A stretch of 64,000 nt of DNA from Paenibacillus spongiae (GCF_024734895.1 NZ_CP091430.1:1652001-1716000); one strand, 5' to 3'. Shown: positions 42,595 to 51,699, numbered from the stretch's first letter. Notes: generated by a model from the letters alone, not told the origin. Translations and numbers: made by a program.

Positions 42595-43635
42595 TCAAAA
42601 CAGCAGCCGTTCGACCAACATGGAACCGGCGAGCACGAGGATAAACAGAAGCCCCATTATGGCAAGCACGATCTTTGTCCGGAACGTCGAGAGGAGCATG
42701 AAGGTGCTCTTCAGATCGATCATGGGACCGAATACCAGGAAGGCAAGAAGCGCTCCCGGCCCGAAGATGCCGGTGAATGATGAAGCGACGAACGCATCCG
42801 ATGTCGAGCAGAGCGAGAGCAGGAACGCGAAGCCCATCATGACCGCATTGGACGATAGAGAGTGACTGCCGAGCGAAGTCAGCACCTCGCGGTCGACGAA
42901 GGTCTGTACGAGCGCCGCCAGAAAAGCGCCGAAGATCAAATATTTGCCGATATCGAAAAACTCGTCGGACGCGTGCGACATCGTTGCGCCGAACCGGCCA
43001 AGAGGCACGTCAGAGCGCATCGAATGTTGGCGGCTCTGCTCGTGTATCGAGGCGAGTCCTTGATTCGCGGCGGCCAAGGAATAGGCATCGCGTTTGAGCG
43101 GATCGGCCTTCATGTACCGAAAGAGCAGCGCGCCCAAGACGACGCAAACGGCGAAAGCCAGTCCTAGCCTGGACCAGACCATGGCCGGTTGGGTACGGAA
43201 GGCGACGTAGGTTGCCGTTAAGACGATGGGATTAATAATCGGACCTGCAAAAATATAGACGATGCCGATATAGGCGGGCATCCCTTTGCGGATCAGGCGG
43301 CGTACGACGGGAATCATTCCGCATTCGCAGAGCGGCAGCAGCAGTCCGAGCAGACTGCCGAATAATATGCCGGCCGCCCCGTTTCTCGGCGTCAATCTGG
43401 CAATGACCGCATCCGAGACGAATACTTGGAGCAGCGCCGAGAAGAGCACGCCCAGCAGAATGAATGGCAGAGCTTCCAGCAGAATGCTCATGAATAAAAT
43501 GGTGAAGGACCCGAAGGCGGCGCTGTCTACGCCGGCGGGCAGCCCGATCGCCCCAAGATTGATTATTATGCCAGCAAGCAGGAACAAGCATATGACGGCA
43601 GCAAGCGGCGTTCCCAGCCGGTAAATATAATACAT
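42595..43635 (-). CDS. permease of the YcgR (UPF0718/ArsP-like) family
   Basis: 346 residues; GGAGGAG lies before the ATG. Eight or so membrane segments with duplicated motifs SILLEALPFILLGVLFSALL and LCECGMIPVVRRL, and SLCSTSDAFVASSF in the second half. The Cys-containing loops (CECG, CSTSDAF) are typical of this permease family, which includes organoarsenical exporters. Here the YcgQ partner downstream suggests a zinc- or other metal-linked role as proposed for ycgRQ, but I see no Zur-type box upstream. Confidence 0.88.
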   Translation of the reverse strand: MYYIYRLGTPLAAVICLFLLAGIIINLGAIGLPAGVDSAAFGSFTILFMSILLEALPFILLGVLFSALLQVFVSDAVIARLTPRNGAAGILFGSLLGLLLPLCECGMIPVVRRLIRKGMPAYIGIVYIFAGPIINPIVLTATYVAFRTQPAMVWSRLGLAFAVCVVLGALLFRYMKADPLKRDAYSLAAANQGLASIHEQSRQHSMRSDVPLGRFGATMSHASDEFFDIGKYLIFGAFLAALVQTFVDREVLTSLGSHSLSSNAVMMGFAFLLSLCSTSDAFVASSFTGIFGPGALLAFLVFGPMIDLKSTFMLLSTFRTKIVLAIMGLLFILVLAGSMLVERLLF

Positions 43636-43833
43636 TGCGGATAGCTCCTCCCTAAGCGGACCATTTCTTTATGTTGTATAGAATATGCGGGGACGAGCGC
43701 AGAAAGGACAGACCGTTGACGGTTTTTACACGAGATGGCCGGTTTCTTAGCGATATGGCCCGCTAGAGCGAGCCGGCGCAATGAAGAGGATTTGGCTGAC
43801 TGCCCACATGCAGCAAAGGGAAGAGCTCCGATC

Positions 43834-43861
43834 TTGACTTTTAGCAATCGAGCTGTATAAT
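43834..43861 (+). promoter_or_regulatory. promoter of the trpS T-box transcript
   Basis: TTGACT (43834-43839), 16-nt spacer, TATAAT (43856-43861). Confidence 0.75.
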
Positions 43862-43867
43862 CAACAT

Positions 43868-44125
43868 AAATGCAATGAAGGGAACAAGTAAGCGCGAACG
43901 AAAGCTTGCAGAGAGCCGGTGGCAGGTGCGAACCGGTGCGTGCGTTCGATGCCCAATGGATCCCGGAGCCGACTTGAGGAAAGCGGATCGTCATCCGCGA
44001 GTATGCAATTCCGTTTATTCCGCGTTATGGAATTTCGAGGCTATGCCTGTAACAGTTCAGGCAAGCGAATTAGGGTGGTACCACGGTCCTTCGTCCCTTG
44101 CAAGGGGGAATGAGGGGCCTTTTTT
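43868..44125 (+). ncRNA. T-box leader, tryptophan-specific
   Basis: Stem I begins with the AGAGAGCCGGTGGCAGG segment (43910s) typical of T-boxes; the specifier loop carries TGG (Trp) in CCCAATGGATCCC near 43960. The T-box core TTAGGGTGGTACCACGG is at about 44070-44086 and pairs with uncharged tRNA-Trp CCA. It is followed by a terminator hairpin (GGTCCTTCGTCCC with GGGGAATGAGGGGCC) and TTTTTT (44119-44125). Uncharged tRNA-Trp would allow read-through into trpS. Confidence 0.95.
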
Positions 44126-44129
44126 GTGC

Positions 44130-44217
44130 TTATCCACAACACTAAGGGTATGCTTACGAAGCGAGTTTTGCTTTATTCACTCCTTCGGCAGTGAGCATCC
44201 ACAACACTTTTAGGAGG
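44130..44217 (+). repeat. repeat unit C ending in the trpS ribosome binding site
   Basis: One full unit (44154-44207) preceded by the tail of another (44130-44153); ATCCACAACACT occurs at 44132 and again at 44197. It aligns with array B: TTACGAAGCGAGTTTTGCT, hairpin CACT-C-CTTCGG-C-AGTG, then CACAACAC and TTTTAGGAGG (44208-44217). Hairpin arms CACT/AGTG replace CGCT/AGCG of array B. It lies between the T-box terminator and the trpS start. Confidence 0.85.
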
Positions 44218-44226
44218 ACTCCAATA

Positions 44227-45213
44227 ATGAAAAGGGTATTGTCGGGGATTCAACCCAGCGGTCAGCTGACGCTTGGCAACTACATCGGCGCGATTCAAAA
44301 TTTCGTGAAGCTGCAGGAGACGCATGAGTGCTTCTTCATGGTCGTTGACCTGCATGCCATTACAGTGCCTCAGGACCCTGCCGACCTGCGCGAGCAGACG
44401 GAATCGGTCGCTGCGCTGTTTATCGCAGCCGGCATCGATCCGGCTAAGGCGAGCGTGTTCGCACAGTCCCATGTACCGGCGCACGCCGAGCTCGGCTGGC
44501 TGATGACGACGCTTGCCAATATGGGCGAGCTGGAGCGCATGACGCAATTCAAGGACAAATCCGAGGGCAAAGATTCGGTCGGGGCGGGCTTATTCGTCTA
44601 TCCGACGCTGATGGCGGCGGACATTCTCGTCTACAATGCGGATTTGGTTCCGGTCGGCGACGACCAGAAGCAGCATTTGGAGCTGACGCGCGATCTCGCG
44701 CAGCGCTTTAACCACCGGTATGGCGATTATTTCACCGTTCCAGAGCCTTATATTCCGAAGGTGGGCGCACGGATCATGTCGCTTGACGATGCATCGAAGA
44801 AGATGAGCAAGAGCAATCCGAACGAGGGCAGCGCCATCAAGCTGCTGGATCCGCCGGATGTCATCCGCAAGAAAATAAGCCGTGCGACGACGGACTCCGG
44901 ACGCGAAGTAAGGTATAACCCTGCGGAAAAGCCGGAAGTCAGCAACCTGATGAGCATCTACGCCCACTGCTCGGGTATGTCCCTTGATGAGATCGAAGCG
45001 AAATACGAGGGTCAGATGTACGGGGCGTTCAAGAAGGATCTGGCTGAGCACGTCGTGGCGAAGCTTGCGCCGCTGCAGGACAAGTACAACGAAATCCGCA
45101 GCTCCGGAACCATTCACGATATCTTGAAGCAAGGCGCGGATAAAGTATCGGCTATTGCCGACCGGACGGTCCGCGATGTGAAGGAGCGCATGGGCTTTCT
45201 GATGCCGCGTTAG
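44227..45213 (+). CDS. trpS: tryptophanyl-tRNA synthetase
   Basis: 328 residues from ATG 44227, with AGGAGG (44212-44217) 9 nt upstream; the frame opens earlier inside the repeat. Class I synthetase motifs: SGIQPSGQLTLGNYIGA with the HIGH-equivalent, and KKMSKSNPN (KMSKS loop, about 195). Charges tRNA-Trp. Regulated by the Trp T-box upstream, so it is made when tRNA-Trp is uncharged. Confidence 0.98.
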   Translation: MKRVLSGIQPSGQLTLGNYIGAIQNFVKLQETHECFFMVVDLHAITVPQDPADLREQTESVAALFIAAGIDPAKASVFAQSHVPAHAELGWLMTTLANMGELERMTQFKDKSEGKDSVGAGLFVYPTLMAADILVYNADLVPVGDDQKQHLELTRDLAQRFNHRYGDYFTVPEPYIPKVGARIMSLDDASKKMSKSNPNEGSAIKLLDPPDVIRKKISRATTDSGREVRYNPAEKPEVSNLMSIYAHCSGMSLDEIEAKYEGQMYGAFKKDLAEHVVAKLAPLQDKYNEIRSSGTIHDILKQGADKVSAIADRTVRDVKERMGFLMPR

Positions 45214-45242
45214 GCGAACGCCTGGCGATAGACCAAAGAAAT

Positions 45243-45280
45243 AACGCCGCAAACGGGCTGTTATCCCTGTTTGCGGCGTT
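45243..45280. terminator. bidirectional terminator
   Basis: AACGCCGCAAAC / GTTTGCGGCGTT stem extended by GG/CC; overlaps the last codons of the minus-strand gene at 45261. Confidence 0.8.
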
Positions 45281-45437
45281 TCATTTTGGCGCTGACGATA
45301 AACCCGATTACGATGCTGCATAGGGTTAAGATAAAAAGCAAGGCTGCAATCCATCCGTTATAGCTAATCGCGACGGCAGTCGCGCTCATGAGAAGTACGG
45401 AAAATACGGCGAAAAACAAGGCAAGCGGTTTAGGCAT
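45261..45437 (-). CDS. small two-helix membrane protein (DUF5325/YlaF-like)
   Basis: 58 residues from ATG 45437, with GAGGAG upstream. Two membrane helices (LALFFAVFSVLLMSATAVAI and WIAALLFILTLCSIVIGFIV) and a basic tail KMKRRKQG. Size and pattern fit the YlaF/DUF5325 type found in Bacillaceae; function unknown. The stop lies within a bidirectional terminator stem. Confidence 0.6.
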   Translation of the reverse strand: MPKPLALFFAVFSVLLMSATAVAISYNGWIAALLFILTLCSIVIGFIVSAKMKRRKQG

Positions 45438-45577
45438 GATGAAAATTCTCCTCTTTTTTAAAATCAATTAAAATCGAAGCATATTCTTTTCGTTATCGTA
45501 TCATAATAAGCTTGCAAGCTCGTAATGAAGGACGCTTGCAACACAACTTTGTGAAGAGATGAAAGGAGAAATTCCAC

Positions 45578-45805
45578 ATGGCAGGACAATCCCGCAGCAG
45601 CAATACACTGGTCGTTCCACAAGCAAACGCAGCTTTGCAACAAATGAAATACGAGGCTGCGCAAGAGCTTGGCATTCAAATTCCTGCAGACGGTTACTAC
45701 GGCAACTTCGCAACTCGCGATGCAGGTTCGCTTGGTGGCTACATCACGCGCAAACTTGTACAAATCGCTGAGCAGCAGCTTTCCGGCTACTCGCAAAACC
45801 GTTAA
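45578..45805 (+). CDS. alpha/beta-type small acid-soluble spore protein
   Basis: 75 residues; AAAGGAG is 10 nt before the ATG. Same signatures as the SASP at 41292 (KYEAAQELGI, RDAGSLGGYITRKLVQIAE), with a nearly identical N-terminus (MAGQSRSSNTLVVPQA). Binds and protects DNA in the dormant spore and is cleaved by GPR at germination. Expected to be under forespore sigma-G control, though I did not confirm a sigma-G promoter. Confidence 0.96.
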   Translation: MAGQSRSSNTLVVPQANAALQQMKYEAAQELGIQIPADGYYGNFATRDAGSLGGYITRKLVQIAEQQLSGYSQNR

Positions 45806-45834
45806 TCCAAGCGGCTGCAAAGCCTTGCAATGAC

Positions 45835-45861
45835 AAGCTCAAGGGAAACCTTGAGCTTTTT
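45835..45861 (+). terminator. terminator of the SASP gene
   Basis: AAGCTCAAGG / CCTTGAGCTT with a GAAA tetraloop and TTT. Confidence 0.88.
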
Positions 45862-46013
45862 AATATGATTTTACAAAATTGAAGGGTGGCAGGCAGAGCC
45901 ATCCTTTTTTTGCATGTCCGGGAACGCAGGCGAATGCTTGCCAGTCCCTTTAACTTCAGATTATATTTGCTAGTGTAGTTTTTACAATGAAAATAATCAA
46001 GAGGAGAATGTTA

Positions 46014-47801
46014 GTGGATACAGCAAAAAGGACTGACCTTGACCGGATGCCCGTTTCTGCGGAAGAAACAATCCGTTATCGATGGATTCACTCGCTTAGG
46101 AATAGATTGATCGTTATTTTGCTGCTATCATCCATTATTCCAATTGTATTAATCGGCACAACTTCCTACTACTATATCCATTCTCTGCAGGAAAATAAAG
46201 TAAGAAACGCGATCCAAAACAATTTAATGAAAGTCGCAACCGCGCTCGAGAACAATTTAAGCAATTTAAATCACGTGTCCCAGCAGCTGGCTCTGAGCGG
46301 AAAGGTCGGCAAAAACATTTACGACTACATGACGAATGAGAATTTGTTGGACCGGCGAACAGCGGCGAACAACGTGAACGAAGAAATTAACTTTATCGGC
46401 TCCACGAATCCGAATGTCTCTTTGATGATGTATTATAATGCCCCGACCAACCAGTACATTTTTCAGAATTATCCGGCACGGGTGAAAACCTCGCTGAAAG
46501 ATTTGCCGGTACTTGCCACCACAAAGGGGATGACCTACTACGGTCCGCACAAGACGCTCAATAGCGCGAGCAGCGGCTTCGTGCTGTCGGTATCGCGGAA
46601 AGTCAACGTTTACGATATCGGCGACAATTTCATCTATATCGAATCGAACAGCTCCGTCATCGAAGATGCGCTGAATGACGACAATTTTATGGATATGAAC
46701 TATTTGATTGTCAACGAGGAAGGCATGATTGCGTACAGCGAGAACGAAGCGAAATTCCCAATCGGCTCGGATTACCGGCACCAGAAAACGATAAAACTCG
46801 AAGAATCGAATTATTATGCGTTTCAAGAGGGCAGCAAGCTGGGATGGACGGTCGTTTCGCTGATTCCGGTGAAAACGTTCGAGCGGGAATCCAGAAGCTG
46901 GTTTTCCAAAATTATGTTGTTTTCCGCGCTTTCGCTCGGAATCAGTCTGCTGTTTGTCTGGATTATTTGGCGTACGGTCTACCGGCCGTTAACCCGAATC
47001 AGCAAAGCCATCTTATCCATCGACGATCATCAATTTATTCAGCCGAAACGGACGAGGCTCATCGAGTTCGATCTCTTGATCGATCAGTTCAAATATTTAA
47101 AACATCGAATCATCCATTTAATGGAAGAGATTAAACAGAAGGAAAAGAATAAAGCCAGACTGGAAGTGGAGAAGCTGCTGCTGCAAATCAATCCCCATTT
47201 CATTCACAACACACTCGATACGATTCGCTGGATCGCACGCATCAACGGGCAGGAAACAATCGACAAGCTGGTCTCCACCCTTAACCGGCTGCTTTATTAC
47301 AATATGGGTAAAGGCGAAACGGCCACCATCAAGGACGAGGTCACCGCGTTGAATGATTATGTGGAGCTGCAGGGCATCCGGTATAATTTCCAGTTCAACG
47401 TTGAAGTCAATGCCGATGAATCCGTTATGGGGATTCATATTCCTAGATTTATTCTGCAGCCGCTGGTTGAGAACGCGTTATATCATGGAGGCAGCGACAA
47501 TGGGTTAATCAGCGTCCAGATCGGCTGGCAGAGCGCTGATCTTCTATCCATCCAAGTAACCGATACCGGGGTAGGGATAACCGATGAATCCATTCGCGCA
47601 CTGCTCGACCAGTCCGGCGGCGAACGGAAGAAGGCCGGCATGGGAATCGGGGTTCAGTACGTCTTGCGAATGATTCAGTTTCAATATGGCGAAGAAGCGC
47701 AACTGCTCATCGAGAGCAACAAGGGTTCGGGAACGACGATTACGTTACTGTTGCCTATGAACGAAAAGGAGGATGAACGGCATGAACGTGCTGATCGTTG
47801 A
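46014..47801 (+). CDS. YesM-type sensor histidine kinase
   Basis: 595 residues from GTG 46014, with AAGAGGAG 7 nt upstream; ATG 45987 and 46008 fit worse. Membrane segment 1 (about 28-50), a large external dCache-like sensor, segment 2 (about 295-315), HAMP, then the His_kinase domain with INPHFIHNTLDTIRW and HATPase boxes LVENALYHG and DTGVGITDE. These kinases sense extracellular sugars and control oligosaccharide loci. Its stop overlaps the YesN-type regulator gene by 20 bp. Confidence 0.93.
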   Translation: MDTAKRTDLDRMPVSAEETIRYRWIHSLRNRLIVILLLSSIIPIVLIGTTSYYYIHSLQENKVRNAIQNNLMKVATALENNLSNLNHVSQQLALSGKVGKNIYDYMTNENLLDRRTAANNVNEEINFIGSTNPNVSLMMYYNAPTNQYIFQNYPARVKTSLKDLPVLATTKGMTYYGPHKTLNSASSGFVLSVSRKVNVYDIGDNFIYIESNSSVIEDALNDDNFMDMNYLIVNEEGMIAYSENEAKFPIGSDYRHQKTIKLEESNYYAFQEGSKLGWTVVSLIPVKTFERESRSWFSKIMLFSALSLGISLLFVWIIWRTVYRPLTRISKAILSIDDHQFIQPKRTRLIEFDLLIDQFKYLKHRIIHLMEEIKQKEKNKARLEVEKLLLQINPHFIHNTLDTIRWIARINGQETIDKLVSTLNRLLYYNMGKGETATIKDEVTALNDYVELQGIRYNFQFNVEVNADESVMGIHIPRFILQPLVENALYHGGSDNGLISVQIGWQSADLLSIQVTDTGVGITDESIRALLDQSGGERKKAGMGIGVQYVLRMIQFQYGEEAQLLIESNKGSGTTITLLLPMNEKEDERHERADR

Positions 47802-48921
47802 AGACGACCATCTGGTGCGCAAAGGGTTGATGGTAATGATGCCATGGGCCGAATATGGCTTGAATATTGCAGGCGAAGCCTCGAACGGGGAAGAAGCCGT
47901 CATGTTTCTGCGGGAGCATGATGTCGATTTGCTTATAACGGATTTGATTATGCCCAAGATGTCCGGGATCGATTTGCTCCGGTATGTTCGCGTTCATTTT
48001 CCACGGATCAGCACGGTCGTTTTGACCTTCCATCAAGACTTTGAATATGTTCAGGAAGCATTGCGGCTCGGAGCAATCGATTATATCGCGAAGGTTGAGC
48101 TGCAGCAGGAAATGTGCGGACCCGTACTGGAACGGATTACGAACCGCATCAAGGCGGACCGGTCGAATGCGGCCCAGCCGGCCGGCGAGTCTCCTTCCAC
48201 AGCGGAGAACGTCCGGCAGTCGGAAATTCGGATGTTCTATGGCGGCGGAAACACAGGCGGGAATCATGAGGCAGCGATATCGGAAGATCGCGGCGATGAG
48301 CCCATGCGCTATGATGAGTCGGATATTCGGAAGCTTCGCGACCGGATTTCCTCTCTGCAGTGGATTGTAGACGACGCTTTATTCCGCCAAACGATGGAAG
48401 AATTGGCGGAGCTGCGACTGCCTGCGTCGAAGGTTGAAGGGCTGTTTAATTTCGCCGTCTCCAAGTGGGAGATGTTTTCTGCCATTCCGTCGCTCTCTCG
48501 CTTGGGAAGCATGCGAGTCTGGGATGATTGGATCGACTGGATTCATGAGACGCGCACAATGCTGCAAGGACAAATCAAGCATTCGTCCTATTCCAATGAA
48601 GTCAGCTCCAGCATCTTGAAGGCCGTCGAAATCATTCATCGGGATATTGCCCATGAGCTGCGGCTGAAGGACGTCGCAAGCGACGTTCATTTGAGTCCGA
48701 GTTACTTTAGTCAGTGCTTCCGCGATATTATGGGAAGTTATTTCAACGATTATGTGCGCCAGGCGAGAATGTCGCGCGCCCAGACGTTATTAAAAGAAAC
48801 GAAGAAGCCGGTTTATTGGATCGCGGCCCAAATCGGTTATCCAAACGAGAAATATTTCAGCAAAGTATTTCGCGAGCATACCGGAATGCTGCCCAGCGAA
48901 TACAGGACTAATAACACATAA
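47782..48921 (+). CDS. YesN-type response regulator with AraC output
   Basis: 379 residues from ATG 47782, with AAAGGAGG 9 nt upstream (ATG 47773 is too close). Receiver domain (1-120) with VEDDHLVRKG, phospho-Asp in LLITDLIMPKMSGIDLL and the switch Lys in DYIAKVEL; a linker of about 155 residues; and a C-terminal AraC-type double HTH (about 275-375; LRLKDVASDVHLSPSYFSQ, IAAQIGYPNEKYFSKVF). Most likely activates the adjacent solute-binding protein, permease and GH31 genes. Confidence 0.93.
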   Translation: MNVLIVEDDHLVRKGLMVMMPWAEYGLNIAGEASNGEEAVMFLREHDVDLLITDLIMPKMSGIDLLRYVRVHFPRISTVVLTFHQDFEYVQEALRLGAIDYIAKVELQQEMCGPVLERITNRIKADRSNAAQPAGESPSTAENVRQSEIRMFYGGGNTGGNHEAAISEDRGDEPMRYDESDIRKLRDRISSLQWIVDDALFRQTMEELAELRLPASKVEGLFNFAVSKWEMFSAIPSLSRLGSMRVWDDWIDWIHETRTMLQGQIKHSSYSNEVSSSILKAVEIIHRDIAHELRLKDVASDVHLSPSYFSQCFRDIMGSYFNDYVRQARMSRAQTLLKETKKPVYWIAAQIGYPNEKYFSKVFREHTGMLPSEYRTNNT

Positions 48922-49104
48922 CAGCAAGCCGAAGGTATACATTTGGTTGCATGGATAGGGTTCATTTGATTTACAACCGCATAGGGCAGCGCAAAGAATG
49001 GAGCAATTCGATACCTCGGCGGCAATCGGATTGCTCCTTCGAGGCTCAAGGAATGAATTACAATCGAATTGCAAACGATTAGCCAAAGAGAGAGGGGCAC
49101 ATCA

Positions 49105-50718
49105 ATGAAACGCTTGAAGCTAGGATTTATGTCAGTACTGCTGTTAGCGGTCGTAGTTGTTAGCGCTTGCAGCAATGCTGCGCCGGAGAAGGAAGAGAAC
49201 GGCGGAGAGAAAGCCGCCGAAACGCTCGTGAACGGGAAAATGGTCGAACCGGTTACGATGACCATCGCGAAGTCGGTGAATCCGAACGATAACTCGCTGC
49301 CGGAAGGAGATACGGTCGACAATAATGCCTTCACGCGGCTCTTGAAAGAAAAGACAAACGTTGAATTCAAGGCTACGCTGACCGGGGCTGCAGGGGATGC
49401 ATACAATCAGAAGCTTCAAGTCGCAATCGCCAGTGACGATATTCCGGATGTGATGCTGGTAACGGAGAGCCAGCTGAAGCAGCTGGTCGACTCGGACATG
49501 CTGGAGGATTTGACGGATGTTTACAATAAATATGCGAACGACTGGTTCCGCGAGGTTTACAAGAGCGGTAACGACCAGGCTTTGAAAAATGCGACATTCG
49601 ACGGGAAATTGATGGCTATTCCGGGAGCCGTGTTCGAAAGCGATTCGATTCAGCTGCTGTGGATCCGCAAGGATTGGCTGGATAAGCTCGGACTGGAAGT
49701 TCCCAAGACGCTTGAGGATATCGAGAAGGTAGCGAAAGCGTTCATCGAGAAGGATCCGGACGGCAACGGGAAGCCGGACACGGTTGGCCTGACTGGAATT
49801 CCTGGACTGGTCGGCGTTACGCATGGCTTCGATAGCATATTCAGCGCCTTCCATGCTTACCCGGATTTCTGGATCAAGGACGCATCCGGCAAAGTCGTGC
49901 ACGGATCGACCGCGCCTGAGACGAAACAAGCCCTGGAGCTGCTCCGCAAGTGGTATGAGGGCGGCATTATCGAGAAAGAGTTTGCTCTGCGGAAAGATCC
50001 GAACGAGCTCGTCGTCGGCGGCAAAGCCGGCATGCATTTCGGCGAATGGTGGACGCCATGGGGATTCGGAACGCAAGCGGTGAAGGTCGATCCGAAGGCG
50101 GATTGGCAGGCTTATCCGGTTCCGCTCGACAAGGAAGGCACGTTTAACGGAAAAATGGTGCAAATTTCGCCAACCTATGCGGTTGTCAAAAAAGGCTACA
50201 AGTACCCTGAAGCTTTGATGGCGGTTCTGAACGCATCCGCTACCGATGCGGAATTCCAGAATATAAGCAACTCGATCAATCCGGGCCATATGCCGGTACG
50301 TCTGGTTACGGACTGGGCGGATGCCGTGACGAGAAGAACGGCGAACTTCCAACAGTATTTGGGCGGCAATACGGACACGAGCAGCTTCGATATCGAAGCG
50401 ACGCGCCTGCTTGACGCCATCAAGAGCTACAGCGAGAAAGGGACTGCCGATCTCGACAGCTACGGTCCGGCGCATTCCTACCTGGTTGGCGGAGGAGCGC
50501 TTCTTCAGCCAATGAACAAAGTGCGCAATCTCTACTACTCGCAGACGAAGACGATGGAAGCGAAATGGACCAGCATTACGAAAGTGCAGAACGAAACGTT
50601 CCTGAAAATCATTATGGGCAGCGCGCCTCTGGAAGCGTTCGACGAATATGTAACGCAATTTGACAAGCTGGGCGGCAATGTGATCGCCAAAGAAGTCGAA
50701 GAAGCAATCAGCAAGTAA
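49105..50718 (+). CDS. solute-binding lipoprotein of a carbohydrate ABC transporter
   Basis: 537 residues from ATG 49105, with GAGAGGGG upstream; the frame extension to 49069 is unsupported. Lipobox VVVVSACSNA (Cys about 23), then an extended family-1 binding protein of the LipO/YtcQ type (NNAFTRLLKEKTNVEFKAT, IPDVMLVTESQLKQLV). About 540 residues is typical for the subgroup that feeds LplB/LplC-like permeases. It captures an oligosaccharide outside the cell for the two permeases that follow. Confidence 0.92.
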   Translation: MKRLKLGFMSVLLLAVVVVSACSNAAPEKEENGGEKAAETLVNGKMVEPVTMTIAKSVNPNDNSLPEGDTVDNNAFTRLLKEKTNVEFKATLTGAAGDAYNQKLQVAIASDDIPDVMLVTESQLKQLVDSDMLEDLTDVYNKYANDWFREVYKSGNDQALKNATFDGKLMAIPGAVFESDSIQLLWIRKDWLDKLGLEVPKTLEDIEKVAKAFIEKDPDGNGKPDTVGLTGIPGLVGVTHGFDSIFSAFHAYPDFWIKDASGKVVHGSTAPETKQALELLRKWYEGGIIEKEFALRKDPNELVVGGKAGMHFGEWWTPWGFGTQAVKVDPKADWQAYPVPLDKEGTFNGKMVQISPTYAVVKKGYKYPEALMAVLNASATDAEFQNISNSINPGHMPVRLVTDWADAVTRRTANFQQYLGGNTDTSSFDIEATRLLDAIKSYSEKGTADLDSYGPAHSYLVGGGALLQPMNKVRNLYYSQTKTMEAKWTSITKVQNETFLKIIMGSAPLEAFDEYVTQFDKLGGNVIAKEVEEAISK

Positions 50719-50733
50719 TCAAGACGAAGGCAG

Positions 50734-50757
50734 CGGCGCCGGATCGATCCGGCGCCG
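50734..50757 (+). terminator. hairpin after the binding-protein gene
   Basis: Perfect 24-bp palindrome CGGCGCCGGATC / GATCCGGCGCCG followed by TATTT. Probably attenuates transcription so that the binding protein is made in excess over the permeases. Confidence 0.75.
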
Positions 50758-50788
50758 TATTTAATCCAAACAGGTCGGCGGTGAATTC

Positions 50789-51679
50789 ATGAAGAAGAAT
50801 TTGAACGTTCTGCATTACCATATCATGCTGATGCCGGGAATTATTTTTTTGATCCTGTTCAGCATTGTGCCGATGTATGGGATTCTGATCGCATTTAAAG
50901 ATTTCAAACCGGGGAGAGGGATATGGGGCTCCGAATGGGTAGGCCTGGAGCATTTCCAATTTCTATTTACCCTCCCGGATTCGAAGACGATTTTCTTCAA
51001 TACCATCTTCATCGCGGTGATGAAGATCATAGCGGGCATCATTGTGCCGCTGACGGTCGCGCTTCTGCTGAATGAAGCGCGCAAACAGTTTTTTAAACGC
51101 AGCGTACAGACGTTTATTTATTTGCCTCACTTCTTATCTTGGGTCATATTGGCTAATATCGTGGTCGATTTATTCTCCACAACCGGCATCATCAATCAGA
51201 TCCTCTCTGTCTTCGGCGTGGATCCGATCATGTTCATGGCCAGCAATACCTGGTTCCCGGCGATCGTGATCGGCAGTGACGTATGGAAAGAATTCGGCTT
51301 CGGCACGATTATATATTTGGCCGCGTTAACCGGCATTAACCCGTCCCTATACGAGTCGGCTGTTATCGACGGCGCGACGAGATGGCAGCAAATCTGGTAC
51401 ATTACGCTGCCTAGCATCAAACCGACCATTATATTGCTCGCGACGTTGAGTCTGGGGAATATTCTGAATGCGGGCTTCGATCAAATTTTCAACATGTACA
51501 ACCCGCTTGTCTACGAGTCGGGAGACATTATCGACACGTATGTTTACCGGGCGGGACTCGTCGAGGCCAAGTTCAGCTTGGCTACTGCGGTAGGCTTGCT
51601 TAAGTCGGTCGTCAGCTTTGTGCTCATCATGGTCTCTTATTTTCTGGCATCCCGATTTGCTAATTACCGTATTTTTTAA
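50789..51679 (+). CDS. carbohydrate ABC transporter permease (LplB/YteP type)
   Basis: 296 residues, six membrane segments. The EAA loop that contacts the ATPase reads YESAVIDGATRWQQIWYITL. It follows the binding-protein gene after a hairpin and is followed by the second permease after 20 bp. No ATPase gene is in the locus; a shared MsmX-like ATPase encoded elsewhere is expected, as in Bacillus. Confidence 0.93.
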   Translation: MKKNLNVLHYHIMLMPGIIFLILFSIVPMYGILIAFKDFKPGRGIWGSEWVGLEHFQFLFTLPDSKTIFFNTIFIAVMKIIAGIIVPLTVALLLNEARKQFFKRSVQTFIYLPHFLSWVILANIVVDLFSTTGIINQILSVFGVDPIMFMASNTWFPAIVIGSDVWKEFGFGTIIYLAALTGINPSLYESAVIDGATRWQQIWYITLPSIKPTIILLATLSLGNILNAGFDQIFNMYNPLVYESGDIIDTYVYRAGLVEAKFSLATAVGLLKSVVSFVLIMVSYFLASRFANYRIF

Positions 51680-51699
51680 TCGAAGGCAGGTGAACCTTC

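Noticed and set aside
49068..49090. Catabolite-responsive element (TGCAAACGATTAGC) before the binding-protein gene
   Set aside because: Matches the centre of the consensus but misses several key positions; needs a scored search.
49144..50658. 504-codon antisense frame
   Set aside because: Mirror of the solute-binding protein gene caused by GC-rich codon bias; no start site or domain.
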